Positions 22,047-33,775 of a stretch of 64,000 nt of DNA are shown here, piece after piece. The notes under the pieces were generated by a model that was not told where the DNA came from, did no database searches, and saw only the letters and a list, made by a program, of their open reading frames with translations. The number at the start of each line of letters is the position of its first letter. The first letter of the stretch is position 1. Source of the stretch: Immersiella caudata (lineage: Eukaryota; Ascomycota; Sordariomycetes; Sordariales; Lasiosphaeriaceae); contig JAULSU010000004.1 in NCBI GenBank assembly GCA_030512335.1, positions 3,286,001-3,350,000 on the forward strand, in the 5' to 3' direction. A program made the translations under genes and the position numbers.

Positions 22047-22630
22047 CTAGTGCTTGTCCCCGATGTAGGCAACCACCTCAACCTCAATCTTCATATCCGC
22101 CACAAGCCCGGCTCCGAGGTCTGTGACGCCGACGGCTGTCCACAGGGGCTGGACATCGGGCAGCCACTTCTTCATGTTTTCAACGACGTGGATCATGTAG
22201 GTTTCGTTCGCAAAGTAGGGGCTTTGGACATAGGTGATGACCTTGAACACCTGCGACCAACCCTTGCCGCCGGCTATACGAAGTGTGAGTTCGACGTTTT
22301 CAAACGCCTGGTCAATCTCCTCGAGATCTTGTTTGAGGGCACCAGTCTTGGGATCCCAGCCGCCTGCGGGTTATTAGTTGGTTTTTGGGGATACTGGTTG
22401 CGGAGGGACGTACCTTGTCCGGAAATCTCGATTCTGTCTCCGACGCGGGCCACTTGGGTGTACCAGAGGTTGTCTCGCTGGTACTGACCGAAGCCGTCGT
22501 AGGTGAAGAACTCGACGGCAGATGACTTGAGGTGGCGAGTGCCGAGTGAGGCTTTGTTCTCGGTGGAAGCTGAGACAGGGAGCGTGAAGAGGCTGGAGAG
22601 AAGGGTGAGTGTGAGGACTGGGATCTGCAT
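22047..22630 (-). CDS. Secreted RidA/YjgF-family protein
   Basis: Two exons on the minus strand (22630-22414, 22363-22047), 50-base intron GTACGT..CGCAG, 177 residues. Residues 1-22 (MQIPVLTLTLLSSLFTLPVS) form a signal peptide, unusual for a family that normally works in cytosol or mitochondria. The mature part has the RidA fold signature: VEFFTYDGFGQ, IEISGQGGWDP, the QAFENVELTLRIAG helix and the C-terminal VADMKIEVEVVAYIGD strand. Classic RidA enzymes deaminate reactive imines with an arginine before that strand; here the position reads PLWTAVGV, so the arginine is absent. Imine deaminase activity is doubtful and a binding role is as likely. Confidence 0.85.
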
Positions 22631-23518
22631 CTTGAGTTAGTAGTTAGGTTAGGTAGGTAGTTAGGTAATTTGATGACCTGATGTGTTTGTGGGATGTTTG
22701 GCTTCTTGTGTTGCGTTCAGAAGTGAGCTGCGGAGGCCTTTTATGGACCACCTCTCCCTCCTTCGGACTATCATGCCGATCCCAGTTCCTGATGAGTAAG
22801 AATGTAGGAAGAGACATGGGTTTCGAGAACACCAACTCCGCCGGGATACCAATTCTATCGGGAAGTTAAGCCTATGTAGTACTGTCGTATACCTCAGTGC
22901 CCCAGGCTTGCAGCAGATGATATACATCAGCATAGGCATGCGCTGGTTGGCCAAGAAAGGCCTGAACAGGGCTCCATGGGTCATTTTTTTGTTGGCATAG
23001 CGGGAGTCTCTTGAAGTTGTGAGTAAGCAACCGGCAAGTAGATGATCTTGGTCTTCTTTCGGAGCTTGGCACCTCATAGAACCTTGTATTCCAGTTCTTT
23101 GGAGTGCCGAGCAACCGGGAGATGAGGCATCAAGCCTGAATCAATGTTTTGATTTCAAGTGATGTCATTACCTAGTATTTAGCATGTGTCGAAGAGGACT
23201 GTCGGCCGGAGTCACAGCAATTTTTTTAGCTCAAAAGGGCGGGCTTTGCCGTTGCGAAGGATCACTCGCCTGGCCACTCTTCAGCAAAGGGCCAATTAGT
23301 CAACACCACAAGGAATCGGAAGCCCCACAAGCCCCTTGCATACGTGACAAATTGTTGCTTTGTTTCGTGCACCTTGAGGCCCGAAGCAGCGACCTGAATC
23401 CTTTTCTTCGACATATGCCCCACTTCTTGCTGCCACGGCCACAGCACAGGAGCTTGCTCCTTCCCAAGATGGAGTCCTGCACAGGCATTCTTCCCCAATC
23501 CCGCGGAAAGACCCCGCA
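22631..23518. other. Divergent intergenic region
   Basis: Between the RidA-like gene (minus) and the DUF3176 gene (plus). Near 22636-22668 lies a short TTAGG/TAGG-rich run, not a TTAGGG telomere repeat. No gene is supported. Confidence 0.45.
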
Positions 23519-25605
23519 ATGACGAAGAGTACATTTGAAGCGTCGCATCAGCCGATGCAGCACCAGGAGACGAACTACGATTCCGGCCCCGGATCCCGGG
23601 AGACCGATTCTTTGCGACAGCATCACTCGAACAGTCGCGGGACATCCTAAGTGCTCTTGCATCATGGAGACTGGAGACCTTCTCACTCGCCGCCATTGGC
23701 GACCTCGTTGCCATTTTCCTCGTCCTGAATCACTTCGGCGGCGAGGATGTCCCTAGTTGGCCTGTGAGCCTCAACCTCAACTCGTTGGTTGCCATTCTCG
23801 CCACGCTCTTGAGGGCGCTTCTGATCTTCCCTATTGCTGAAGTCATCAGTCAAGAGAAATGGTACGTGTTTGTTTGAGCCTCGACCTGAATTGGATAGGG
23901 ATCTAATGGGAGCGCACTGTAGGTTCTGGTTCAGTCGACCGCGGCCCCTTCGACATCTTGAGGCGTTTGACCTCGGCAGCAGAGGCATCTGGGGGAGCGC
24001 TAGGTTGATCTTGGTCGCCTATTCATCCGCCGTGCCGTTCATTGCTGCCATCACAACTATCATCCTCCTTGCCATCGGGCCATTTTCGCAACAAGCCATC
24101 CGCGCCGACCTCTGTCTCCGGATCGTCGAGTCGCAAGAGCCAGCCCTCATTCCAGTGGCGGCCAGGATCCCGAGATTTGAAGTGTCTTACGACGTGTTCG
24201 GCAACCCCAGATCGCTTCCCGCCGAGTCAATGAACAGTGTCCTCGCAGGCCTGACGACCCCAGAGTACGCGTCCGAGAACGTCCTCGGCTTCCAGTGCTC
24301 AACCGGCAACTGTACATTCCCGGCTTTCAGCGGCATCACCTACTCGTCCCTCGGACTGTGCAGCTCATGCGAAGACCTTACCTCCATGGTGACCCAATCA
24401 CCAAAATGTCCGTCTAGAATCACAGGCAAGGACGACTACACGCAGTGCGAATACACTTTCGCGCCACCAAACGCCCCAAACGTCACGATCGACATGTATT
24501 CGAATTTCTTTCGAGTGAAAACGTCCGGTTCGTGGGTAGGCGGGGTTGGGTTAAGGCCTTTCGATGTCTTCAATTTGACATTTCTCTCCCGCTCGCTGGC
24601 AGGCTGTCGCGGCGAGAACGGAAAGCTCGGCTGTCCCTCACTTTCACACCTCCCCGAGCTCAGCAACAAGGACTTCAACTTCACAATGGTGGCCGCTCGC
24701 TGCTCGCTGTTCCCATGTATCAAGCACTTCCACGGCTCCATTCATAATGGGCGCTTGACTGAAAAGGTGGTGTCGGCGACTAAGCTTGAAGCGAACTATA
24801 CGAGCACCATCCCCAATGAAGTGGTAGGGGTCTCCAACCCGTGCTTTGTTGGAAATGAGGTATACGACTCGACCAATATGAGCATCGCTGCTTCGAAGTA
24901 CGGCGAAGATACCATCAACACAACGACTAAAGTACCGCTCCTCGCCCCTGCGTGTATAAAATCAGCAACACGTGGATGAGAGTACTTGGCGACAGAATCA
25001 ACGAAACGTTCACTGGAACGTGTGGGTCTCTCGGACATGCAAGATTCACCAACACGGTATATACTGCTCATAATTGTCCACAATGGTGGTTGAGCCCTTT
25101 GTTCAAAAATCAGTCGACTACCTTCGACCTCATAGCAAAACGGGTCTCAAATGTGTCTGCGGCGGTCACCAACCGCGTGCGATCCATTGGCCTGGTGTGG
25201 GATTCGACGGCGGAAACAGACTTTTACTTTAGGGAGTTGAATATGGAAACCGACCGCCTCTTCGCTGCCGGCACTACATTGCAAGATCGATTATGTATTC
25301 AGGTCGACTGTAGATGGCTGCTGCTCCCAGCTGGCCTCACCTTCGTCACCTTTGCCCTCCTCGTCATCTCAATTCTCCGGACGTACTGGAAAGGAGGCGT
25401 GATTTGGAAATCATCAGTTTTACCGCTGCTTTTTCACGGATTTCGTGATAAGGTCGACGGCATGCCACCAGACCACCGGCTTACTCTCCAAGAGATGAGG
25501 ACGAAGGCGGACAGAGTCAAGGTCATGTACGCAGCTGACGAGTACGGAGGTTGCGGCATGATATGCAGGGCCGGGCTGGAGGTTGGAGAACGTCAAGAGA
25601 GTTGA
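23519..25605 (+). pseudogene. DUF3176 membrane protein, apparently frame-disrupted
   Basis: The body is clearly a fungal DUF3176 protein. It has membrane segments at its start (WRLETFSLAAIGDLVAIFL; LNLNSLVAILATLL), an intron 23862-23922 splitting a TGG codon, then FWFSRPRPLRHLEAFD, SRGIWGSARLI, a long extracellular cysteine-rich domain with NxS/T sites, a last membrane span (LLLPAGLTFVTFALLVISIL) and the WKSSVLPLLFHG tail. Two problems exist. The first ATG (23519) is not in frame with the membrane part unless an intron 23529-23620 (92 bases, GTACAT..GACAG) is removed. At about 24946-24952 the frame changes between LLAPA and CVYKISNTW, which needs one lost base or a doubtful 44-base intron. 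So either a pseudogene, an assembly error or an intact gene with odd splicing. Confidence 0.65.
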
Positions 25606-26056
25606 GGAGATTTCGGAGTAATGAGGTAATTTCTGTCGGACCAAGAGCGTCGACCTGACTCGGCGACGGCAGTTTTCACCATCCTGAGTCGGAGTTTCGT
25701 TCGCACAGCCACAGCCAAGCCAATGGAGGCCCCTGCTGCCCGCTATCCTCTTAGACCACTGTCACCCCCTTCCGCGGAAGTGGCTTGACCATAGGCGTCA
25801 GGATGTCAGGAGGCGTCAAAAAAAAAGGGGGGGGGGGGGGAGGGGGGCAGTGATGTATGTCTGGGCGCTGAACGATGTGGGGCAGCAGTGACACGTTGCG
25901 GCGCTCCTGTCCGGCGGCATCTTTGCTTGCCCATCCTCCCCGCATGCCGGAGGTATATAAGGCCTTTGAATCCAAAATCGTGGGTTTGAAGCGTTGAATA
26001 ACGGCCAAGCGACTTGACGAGCAACCAAACTGGATAGAACTTTCGGACCCATCACG
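25606..26056. other. Promoter region of the carboxylesterase gene
   Basis: Contains a homopurine run of nine A and fourteen G (25818-25840) and a TATA box listed separately. No gene. Confidence 0.5.
25954..25960 (+). promoter_or_regulatory. TATA box of the carboxylesterase gene
   Basis: TATATAA lies 97 bases before the start codon at 26057, a normal spacing for a fungal gene with a short leader. Confidence 0.55.
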
Positions 26057-27713
26057 ATGAGAGCCTTGTCTCTCTCCGTAGTCCTTGCCGCTGTCTCCGG
26101 TGCGGCTTGCCACGCCAGTCAGCTATCATCATGCACACAACAACACTGCGGTCTCACAGCCCAGACGCACGGCGGCCAAGTACACGGCTTTGTCAATCCC
26201 GAGACGCCTAGCGTGCGGCGATTCCTTCGGATACCATACGCCCAGCCTCCGGTCAGCGAGCTTCGCTTTGCTCCACCGCAACCCGCCTTGCCGTTCGGCG
26301 AGCTTAATGCGACCGAGTTCGGTCCGAGCTGCATACAGTTCCTGCTGACGACCCCGCCGGACATCTACACCCAAGTGGTGAATCAGTTCAACATTCAGGG
26401 ACTGAACGAGACTAGCAAGGATGTCAGCGAGGACTGTCTAACTCTCAGCGTTTGGGCCCCAGCCTGCCCCAAGGACGCATGTGGCGCTCCTCTCCCGGTT
26501 TTGATGTTTGTGTTTGGCGGAGCTTTTATGATGGGGGGTGAGAACGTGCCATACCAGATCCCAGCCAAGTGGGTGCAGCGGACGCAGGATCACATCATCG
26601 TGACGTTCAACTACAGACTCAGCATCTTTGGCTTTCCCAATGCCGCCGGGCTTTCGGAAGATCAGCAGAATCTGGGCCTTATGGACCAGCGACTCGCAGT
26701 TGAATGGGTGCGCGACAACATCGCCGCGTTCGGCGGTGATCCGGACCGCATCGTACTCTGGGGGCAGAGCGCCGGCGCCGTCTCGGCTGGCTACTACCAA
26801 TACGCTTATCCCGAATATCCCATCATCTCGGGCATTATTCAGGACTCGGGAAGCGAGACGCTCGCCGCTGGGGAGCTGTCAACATCAGACACCACACACT
26901 CCAACTTCACAACGGTTGCTGCAGCCGTCGGGTGCAACACCACATCGCCAGAAGAGCAGCTGGCCTGTATGCGGAGCGACCATGTCTCAGCGCTGTCCAT
27001 CATCGATACCATTGAGACCAACAACGCGGCCGGCAAGCCGATCCTCATCTTTACACCGGTAGCAGACAATCAAATAATCTTCACCGACTACACCGCGCGC
27101 AGTGAGGCCGGTCAACTCGCTCACATCGTCAGTATTTCCTGTCCCTCCATTCTCTTGTATGCATCTGACGCTTTGACTACAGCCATCAATAATTGGCAGC
27201 AATGCCAACGACGGCGGGGCGTTTGTCCCGCTGGACTTGCCCTCCATGAGCATTAACCAGACCCTGGCCGCCGGTGCAACTCTCGCCTTCTTCTTCTGCC
27301 CTGCTCAACTGGGTGCCGCTGATCGGCTTCTTGCCAACCTACCGGTATATCGCTTCCTATACGCAGGTAACTTTCCCAACATCTCGCCCCTTCCATTCCT
27401 CGGTGCATACCACGAATCTGAACTACCCTTGCTGTTCGGAACGCATGAGGACTTCAGGGGACCTTCCACACCGTTGGAGGAAGAGACGAGTATAGCCATG
27501 CAAGATTCATGGGTGGCCTTTGCAAGGGCGGGGGTCCAGGGGATGGAGGAGGTAGGATGGCCGAGGTATACTGGGGAGGAGGGTCCAGGCTCGTTAGTGA
27601 GAGAGTTTGGAGCTGGAGTGGCAGCGCAAGATGTTTCATTGAGCCAACAGGACGGATTGTGCGCGGCAATGAAGAAGGCAGCAGATGATGCAGCGAAGAT
27701 GTTGACCACCTGA
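26057..27713 (+). CDS. Secreted type B carboxylesterase/lipase
   Basis: Two exons (26057-27127, 27183-27713) around a 55-base intron give 533 residues. Signal peptide MRALSLSVVLAAVSGAACHA. The alpha/beta hydrolase fold of the COesterase family is plain: SVRRFLRIPYAQPPV, SEDCLTLSVWAP, the oxyanion loop FVFGGAFMMGG, VTFNYRLSIFGFP, and the nucleophile elbow WGQSAG with Ser238. The acid position is IIGSNANDGG, so aspartate rather than the more common glutamate seems to serve, and the likely catalytic histidine is in GAYHESELPLLFG. N-glycosylation sites (NETS, NTTS) agree with secretion. Substrate cannot be predicted; families include lipases, feruloyl-type and toxin-degrading esterases. Confidence 0.93.
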
Positions 27714-29206
27714 GGTTGTGGATTGGTCTGGCTTTAGGGTACTCCACACGATGGTGGAAGTGGTTGATTTGGCAAAAGAAACAGGGGCCGATTGGAGCAT
27801 GTATCTTTTCAATGTATGTGTACATACGTGCATTTTGGGAACTAGCCTACTACCTTGTAGTGGTTTTGGTAATATTTCAATCACGACAATGTCTAGATTG
27901 GTCCAAGGAAAAAAAAATCTGCAAATGGCGGAAGGCGGACTCTTGGAGAGTGGGTCGATCCAATTGATGGTCCCAGGCAGGTGCTGGGTCAGACATTTCC
28001 AACCCAATCCCTCCTCACACAGCATCTTTGAACGTTCCCGAAACACCGAATTCGCGTCCCCGTTCCACAAACACCCGCTTTTATGGGTAGATTCATCGTC
28101 TTGATTAGAAATGCGACTTGTCTACGGGCATTACTGTCTTCCCATGCTATAGGCGCGCCTCTCAACACAGCACCATTTTTCTCCTTCTGCCCTTTCCCTC
28201 CTTCTCTCAAGGAACGAAATACCCGCAGTCATGTGGAAATATTGCGGCTACGCGTCCATTTGTTTCAAACCCCCCCCCCCCCCCCCCCCCCAAAAAACCA
28301 CGTCGTCGCGCTGACATTGCCTGTCCAGGATTTGCCCAATTCCATAACAGCCGCAATTGAACATCGCAGTTTCTTGCCGACATCCGGGCCAGCAGCCAAA
28401 GATCAGATCTTCCGTCGTTGCACAAGGCACAGAAGCAGCCCTGGTCAGAATGTGCCGGCCTAGATCGAATTATATCCATCGAACGCTCTCATCTCTCGAC
28501 GCAACTTTGCAGCTCGCCTTCTTCTCAGATAAATGAAGGATGCTGTAGCCACCTGCACGCACTTTTCACCAGCGTCCAGTCTATTTTCGAAGCGTCTTCC
28601 CCTCGTACCAACTGATCGGCAACACTCTACCACCCGCCTCCCGTTTGCGGCTAAACACAGGGGTGCCAGCAAAGTCCCGTCTCTCCCCGCAAATGGAGTC
28701 TGGCGCGGGAATGAAGCTCGGGAGGATATATCCCACACGCGCTATAGCACAGCGAGAACGCGCCCGTCTTCGAACCACTTGGCTCAAGACCACGATCGTG
28801 TTCTCCACCACAGAAAGACAAGCTCTTGCCTAAATATCAACCAATCTTGGCATTATCCTTGTTTCTACTTGGGGTGCTTGAATAGTGGTGCCTTCATATG
28901 CCGTCCGAGGGCTGAAGGCAACGCGTCAGCAAATCACCGTGGTTGATTTCATGTGGCAGCAATCACCAGTAGGGCTTGGCCCTCGCCCTTATTTTCGAAC
29001 AAGACTTTCCCCCCCCAGAGGGTCGGAGAGATTTCTTGTTCCTTGCAGGCTGAGGTAGGTAGATTCGATCCGGGAGAGTATAAGAAGGATTCTGCCCTCC
29101 CCCCTTTCCCGCAACCGGGGAAGAGATTGCGGCTTGTCTTTTTCTTTTTCTTTCCTCTTGTCCCACGATTCTCCCGTCGAGCAACGCGTTCTACCCACCG
29201 CCCAAA
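27714..29206. other. Intergenic region (1.5 kb) with a 22-base C run
   Basis: Holds a run of 22 C (28270-28291) and a TATA-like TATAAG at 29079 serving the next gene. Short open frames lack support. Confidence 0.45.
29079..29085 (+). promoter_or_regulatory. TATA-like box of the chitin-binding gene
   Basis: TATAAGA lies 128 bases before the start codon at 29207 and is followed by pyrimidine-rich leader sequence (CTTTTTCTTTTTCTTTCC). Confidence 0.4.
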
Positions 29207-29845
29207 ATGCATCTGCTCTCCTTCGCCCTCATCCTCCCAGCCATCCTTGCGCTCCCCGCCCCCGACGAGCCTACCCTCATCTCCCGCGCCGTCTCCCCTC
29301 CCAACGGAACGTGCGGTCTCGTTCTCGGGGGTGCCAACCAGGGAAACACGTGCCCAGGCGAGACGGCGTGTTGTTCGCAATACGGCTACTGTGGCTCCAG
29401 CGAGCAGTTTTGTCTCACGACGGGCGGCTGCCAAGCGAGGTACTCAAACAGCAGCAGTGCGTGCCATGCGCCGAGGTCTGGGGTCTCCATAAGCATTGAT
29501 GGAACGTGTGGGAGCACGGGAGTGGGGAAGAACGGGTATCGGTGTCCGAATAACGCAACGATTGCGTGTTGCAGTGCTTCGTGAGTATTTCTCTCCCCGT
29601 TTTCTGCTTGGGGACTGCTGCGGGGTTTGTGCGTGAAGAACTAAGGAGGGACGGAGGGGAATGGACCCTGTGAGACTTGAGGACTGACGTGGCGGCTGGT
29701 TAGGGGTTACTGTGGCAACTCGGCGGATCATTGCGACGTGAACAATGGGTGCCAAAGCGGGTTTGGTAAGTGCACTGGGACACGAGCGACGCCGAGGAGC
29801 GCGTGGAATCTTGCCGTGGAGGCTGCGAAGCAGTACTGGGCCTAA
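29207..29845 (+). CDS. Secreted chitin-binding protein with two CBM18 (hevein-type) modules
   Basis: Two exons (29207-29580, 29704-29845; 123-base intron GTGAGT..GTTAG) give 171 residues. A signal peptide (MHLLSFALILPAILALPAP) is followed by two cysteine-rich modules. The first carries CCSQYGYCGSSEQFC and the second CCSASGYCGNSADHC, the latter rebuilt exactly across the intron, both matching the chitin-binding type 1 pattern with conserved aromatic and cysteine residues. No catalytic domain is attached. Stand-alone CBM18 proteins of fungi bind chitin and may shield hyphae from host chitinases or mask chitin fragments; that role is inference from the family. The short tail (SAWNLAVEAAKQYWA) has no known motif. 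Confidence 0.9.
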
Positions 29846-29985
29846 GAGACAAATTTGAATACGCGGGCTGTACATAAGTGAGTTTGGAGATAGGAAGCAT
29901 CAGCATCGCTATGCTGTTTTACATATGGGTAGATAGAAGGCTTCCTTGTCTAATGATTATTATAGCCTCCCGGCCGGCGCGTCCA

Positions 29986-30934
29986 CTATATCCAAACCTC
30001 ATCGTCTGTCCGTTTCTCTTCCAGGTAGGACTTGATCTGCCCGTAGTCCTTGCACACATGCTTGGCATCCCATCCATCGCTCCCCGCGAGACCGGCCGGG
30101 AAGGTCGTCTGCTGCCCCTCGAGGGCCACATCACCACAGCACATGATGCTCTGTCTCAGATAATCAAAGCAGTGAGCAACATGCCATGGACCTTCCACCG
30201 GTAACTTCTCGGTCTGATTTGATGCGTACGCCGCCACGATCCGTACGATGGCATGGAGACAGTGCAGTTGATGCGTCACGGATGTCGTGAAAGTCGATCC
30301 GGGATACCCGTCAAGTGGCGTTGGGAGGTTATCGTAGTCCTCCGTGTTGTTAATTCGAACATACCCAAGCCCGACTGCCAAGTTCCGTTAACCAGAAACG
30401 CCTAGACAGAAACAGGGCGAAAGAAGGGAGTTCTCACCCGGAACAATACTGAGCCATTTCCTCCGCACTTCCGTCTCAAACACCTCTGACACATTGTGTG
30501 GTATAAACTTCGGATCGGGCTTGAAAGTCATGATCTGTTGCGAGACTGCAACCCGTTAGCAAACCCCCCCAATTTTCTTATTTTTCAGCCCCTCGAAACT
30601 TACACCTCGGCGCGAAACCAGTTAAATCCCCCGCAAACTCCAACCTCCCCCCTGAGTTTGAGCCTGACCACCTCCTATCCACCACCAACCCCAAGATCAC
30701 GAGTAATAGCACCGTATCGATGACCGATCGAAAGGACATAATCGCCGAGCGGATTTTCTGTCGTCTTGTTGTCCGCAGGTGCACCATGGTCGGGTGATCG
30801 CGCGCGGTATCATCGCTCCATGCCTTCTCCTCTCCATCGTGGTCGTAAGACGCCAATGAGTGACTCTCATCTGGTGAATCTGCGTCTCGAGCGCGGAGGT
30901 CGTGGTATTTGGGGGATTGCAGGGGAGACATCAT
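29986..30934 (-). CDS. UstYa-family (DUF3328) oxidase-like membrane protein
   Basis: Three exons on the minus strand (30934-30604, 30545-30438, 30374-29986) with introns of 58 and 63 bases give 275 residues. A charged N-terminus is followed by one membrane span (SVIDTVLLLVILGLVV). The lumenal domain begins DLTGFAPRFSQQIMTF and holds WLSIVPVGLGYVRI and the two family motifs: THQLHCLH and, downstream, HCFDYLRQSIMCCGD. These HxxHC-type motifs are thought to form the copper-dependent oxidase site. UstYa proteins cyclise or oxidise ribosomal peptides (dikaritins such as ustiloxin) and other metabolites. No precursor peptide or cluster partner is visible within 10 kb, so the pathway is unknown. Confidence 0.9.
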
Positions 30935-32777
30935 CGCTCATACGAAATGCCAAGCCTGCGATCTTTGTGGTTCGTTGCAGGCTACGTCGTTGTCTCTCTA
31001 GTCGCTACGGATGCTCCCGCCGAGAAGAAAAATGTGAATGGAGGTGGAGTTTAAAAAGTCTTGGGATGATGTCAAGAGGAATGGGGAGACAAACTTTTGG
31101 GATCAGACGATGCCCGTGTGTAGGGGTGCACTGTGATGCGCTCTGTGTTTCATCTTCGCGTTGCATGTCGTGCGTGGTGCGCTGCCTGCTAAAGTTCGTA
31201 CGGATTGGTAATGGACCAGGGGTTAGCAGGGTAATTCTATGATATGTGGGGGCCTTTCGCTGAAATTCCACAGACATTGCAGTATTAGTATTGAAATTAC
31301 ATACCCTTGCGTCGTTTTCCCTGGAGGGGAAGACCGAGACGACGTGGCTGGGCTTGGCGAAACATGATCGACGGGTATTTTATTTGCTTACTGGGAAACA
31401 AAATGTTAGCACGAGCTATACATAGATTTAACTAGCATGTGGCCCTGTGCTTTCACGAAGCTTGAATTCAACTTCAGAGCAATAGTCGATGGATGCCAAG
31501 ACAGGTCTGGCTGTAAGAGGGTTCACGCTATCGAAGTCAATTAAAGGCTATGCACTGGGAGCATGTCTGAGAGTACTGACTCTCTGAATCGTCTGGAAAA
31601 TCAATCTTGCATTAAACTTCAGGGGAAACACAGCGACAACAGCCTCACTCACAATCTCAGTGGAGGCTGAAGCCTAGAGGAGATTGCATGCCGATTTCTA
31701 GCTCCAGGAAACACAGACAAGAGTGCCTATTTAAGACCACACAACCACCATGACCCGTGACAAGTGTTGGCACTTGATGAGTCTCTAGTCTTCAATCAAA
31801 GCCCAACCTCTGTAGGGTTCGTAGTACCACGGAGTACAAAGGGATTCTGTATCGGCTGCGGCAATACATGATACAAATGCTAGATCTCGGAATGACGGCC
31901 ACCTGAACAGCACACAGACAAACAAGTAATCAGGGGTCCTGGTGAGGACTGAGACATCCTGCTGATTATGCATAAAACAGAGATACAAATGTAGAAAGAA
32001 ACAGCGATCCGCAAACACCCTTTCCGGTGATATGAAATGATAAGTGGCAGCCGAAATGCGTGAAAAGGTCACGAGAGATGTCAAAGAAAGCGACAAAGCG
32101 AAGAGAGACATGAAACACAACAATACAACCCCGAGAAGGCCTCTTAAAAGACCTATGCACGAAGTGGAACGGCGGAACATTGGCTTAACTTCGGCGGGTG
32201 ACTCTGTTGGGCTCGTCGTGGACTGAGCTCTTTTGTCGCCTCTTCACCTGTAGCTGAAGTCGGACATCCACTTAGAGCAAAAAAGTCGAACAGAAGCCGA
32301 AATAGTCGTGTGATGCATTCTCGAATCGAGGTGTGTGCGTTGGGGTGTTAGACCAGTAACTGAATGGATGGCTAGCAATTCAAGCATGAGGGACAAAGGG
32401 GTAGGAATGACTTGAAGGAAAGCTCGGCTGGACAGTGAGGAGAAGCCCATATAATATGTACTTGCCTCAACCCCTAAGCTACCCGCAGAGGTCTTATCAT
32501 CCTCAATCCCGACATTGAAAGTCGCGTCATCACCTCGTGGAGGCACGGACATGCCGAATGATTCAACACCTCTTTCAATGCGATACTAAGACCGCCACTG
32601 ACGACATGCATGTCTCAGCGTGCTCATGGACGAGAATGCCTGTCCGTCAATTTGCATGTGAGTCCGAAGGATTCCTGCCCTGACTCCGACGTGTCCGGAA
32701 ATATCACCCCGTCATTCCCCGTGTAGTGCGACATAGTATGCTGTATATGCTAGGCTCGTGTATCACCAGCATACGCA
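30935..32777. other. Intergenic region (1.8 kb)
   Basis: AT-richer than its surroundings. One minus-strand open frame (31785-32180) has a hydrophobic start but no family likeness and no supporting signals, so it is not called. Confidence 0.4.
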
Positions 32778-33585
32778 ATGGCCAACGAGACTGTCCCCGA
32801 AGTGGGCGACCAAGGTGAGCCCCTCGTTCCGACTTCCATCTTCCACTCAGCTGAGCATCATGTGAACAGTCTCCTGGAACTGGGGTGGGGGCGCGCCGGC
32901 CGGGACGGTAGCGGAAAAAGCGACAGAGGGGGAGCTGGCCATCGAGACACAACGTGGGAATACAGCCAAGAAGAATGCCGACCCGGAAAACCCCGCCTTG
33001 CGCATCGAGCGGTCTGGAAACGACGTTGTCAAGCGCGCATCAGAGGTGACTGTTGACGCCAAAGCGACTGAGAGCAGCGACAGCAAGGAGAAGAAAGAGA
33101 CCAACAGTGGCAGTAGCAGCAAAGACGAAGGCAAAGCCCCTGAAGAAGAGAACGCAGGGGAGAAGACGGGCGCCCAGGACCCTGAGGGGACGGAGGACGA
33201 GGACGAAGACGAGGGAGACGAAGACTTTGACGAGGATGCCTCTGGTGAGGAAGTCAGCGAGGAGGACCCTGAGCTTGAGACACACGAGGTGAATGCGGCT
33301 GGCAAAGAGGTAAAGAAGGGTGGCAAAGACGCTAGCAAGAGGCAAGCAGCGGATGCTGGGGGGAAGGACAAGGGGGAGAAGGTTGCTGGAGACGCCGAGG
33401 GGGCACCGGCCGAAGGGAAGGCTGAGGTGAAGGGGGAAGCAAGGGCCGAGACAGCTGTAGAAGGAGCCGAACAACAATCTAACGGGAAGAAGAGGAAGGC
33501 GGCATCGGTGAGCGAAAGCAAGAACAAGGAGGTGCTTCAGGAGGAGCATAGTGGAAAAAAGGCGAAACACCAAAGCGTCAGCTAG
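32778..33585 (+). CDS. Hypervirulence-associated TUDOR-domain protein
   Basis: A 37-base first exon (32778-32814) joins over a 55-base intron to 32870-33585, giving 250 residues. The spliced N-terminus reads GDQVSWNWGGGAPAGTVAE, followed by ELAIETQRGNTAKKNADPEN and RIERSGNDVVKRASEV. This is the HVA1 TUDOR domain pattern (formerly DUF2945), residues about 8-72. The rest is a highly charged, probably disordered tail with an acidic run (EDEDEDEGDEDFDED) and lysine-rich patches ending in KKRKAASVSESKNKEV, a possible nuclear signal. Such small proteins are widespread in fungi; the name comes from a distant virulence locus and does not prove a role here. Converges on AP-3 beta, 190 bases away. Confidence 0.88.
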
Positions 33586-33775
33586 CTGCATTTCTGGTAG
33601 CTATCGGCAAAGAATTGGCCGAGCAGAGAGCGCACCTGGAGGATACGGCTTCAAGGATAGCAAGTTGGGTCGGTTATCGAGCCTCGGGGTTGCTAGAATA
33701 CCTCTTGATCGGCACTTCGTCCACCTGAGTTCGATGATTCGTCAAATTGGCTTCTATCAGAGGTCTGGTGCGTGT

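Noticed and set aside
22636..22668. TTAGG/TAGG-rich run resembling telomere repeat
   Set aside because: Irregular units, no TTAGGG array, and it lies between normal genes; likely simple sequence.
23529..23620. Firm claim that the DUF3176 5' end is frameshifted
   Set aside because: A 92-base GT-AG intron would restore the frame, so only the later break near 24950 is treated as a likely defect.
30438..30545. Suspected frameshift in the middle exon of the UstYa-like gene
   Set aside because: Careful recount shows the exon is 108 bases and joins both neighbours in frame; the gene is intact.
31785..32180. 131-residue minus-strand frame with hydrophobic start
   Set aside because: Resembles a membrane protein only in composition; no start context, homologue pattern or splice partner supports it.
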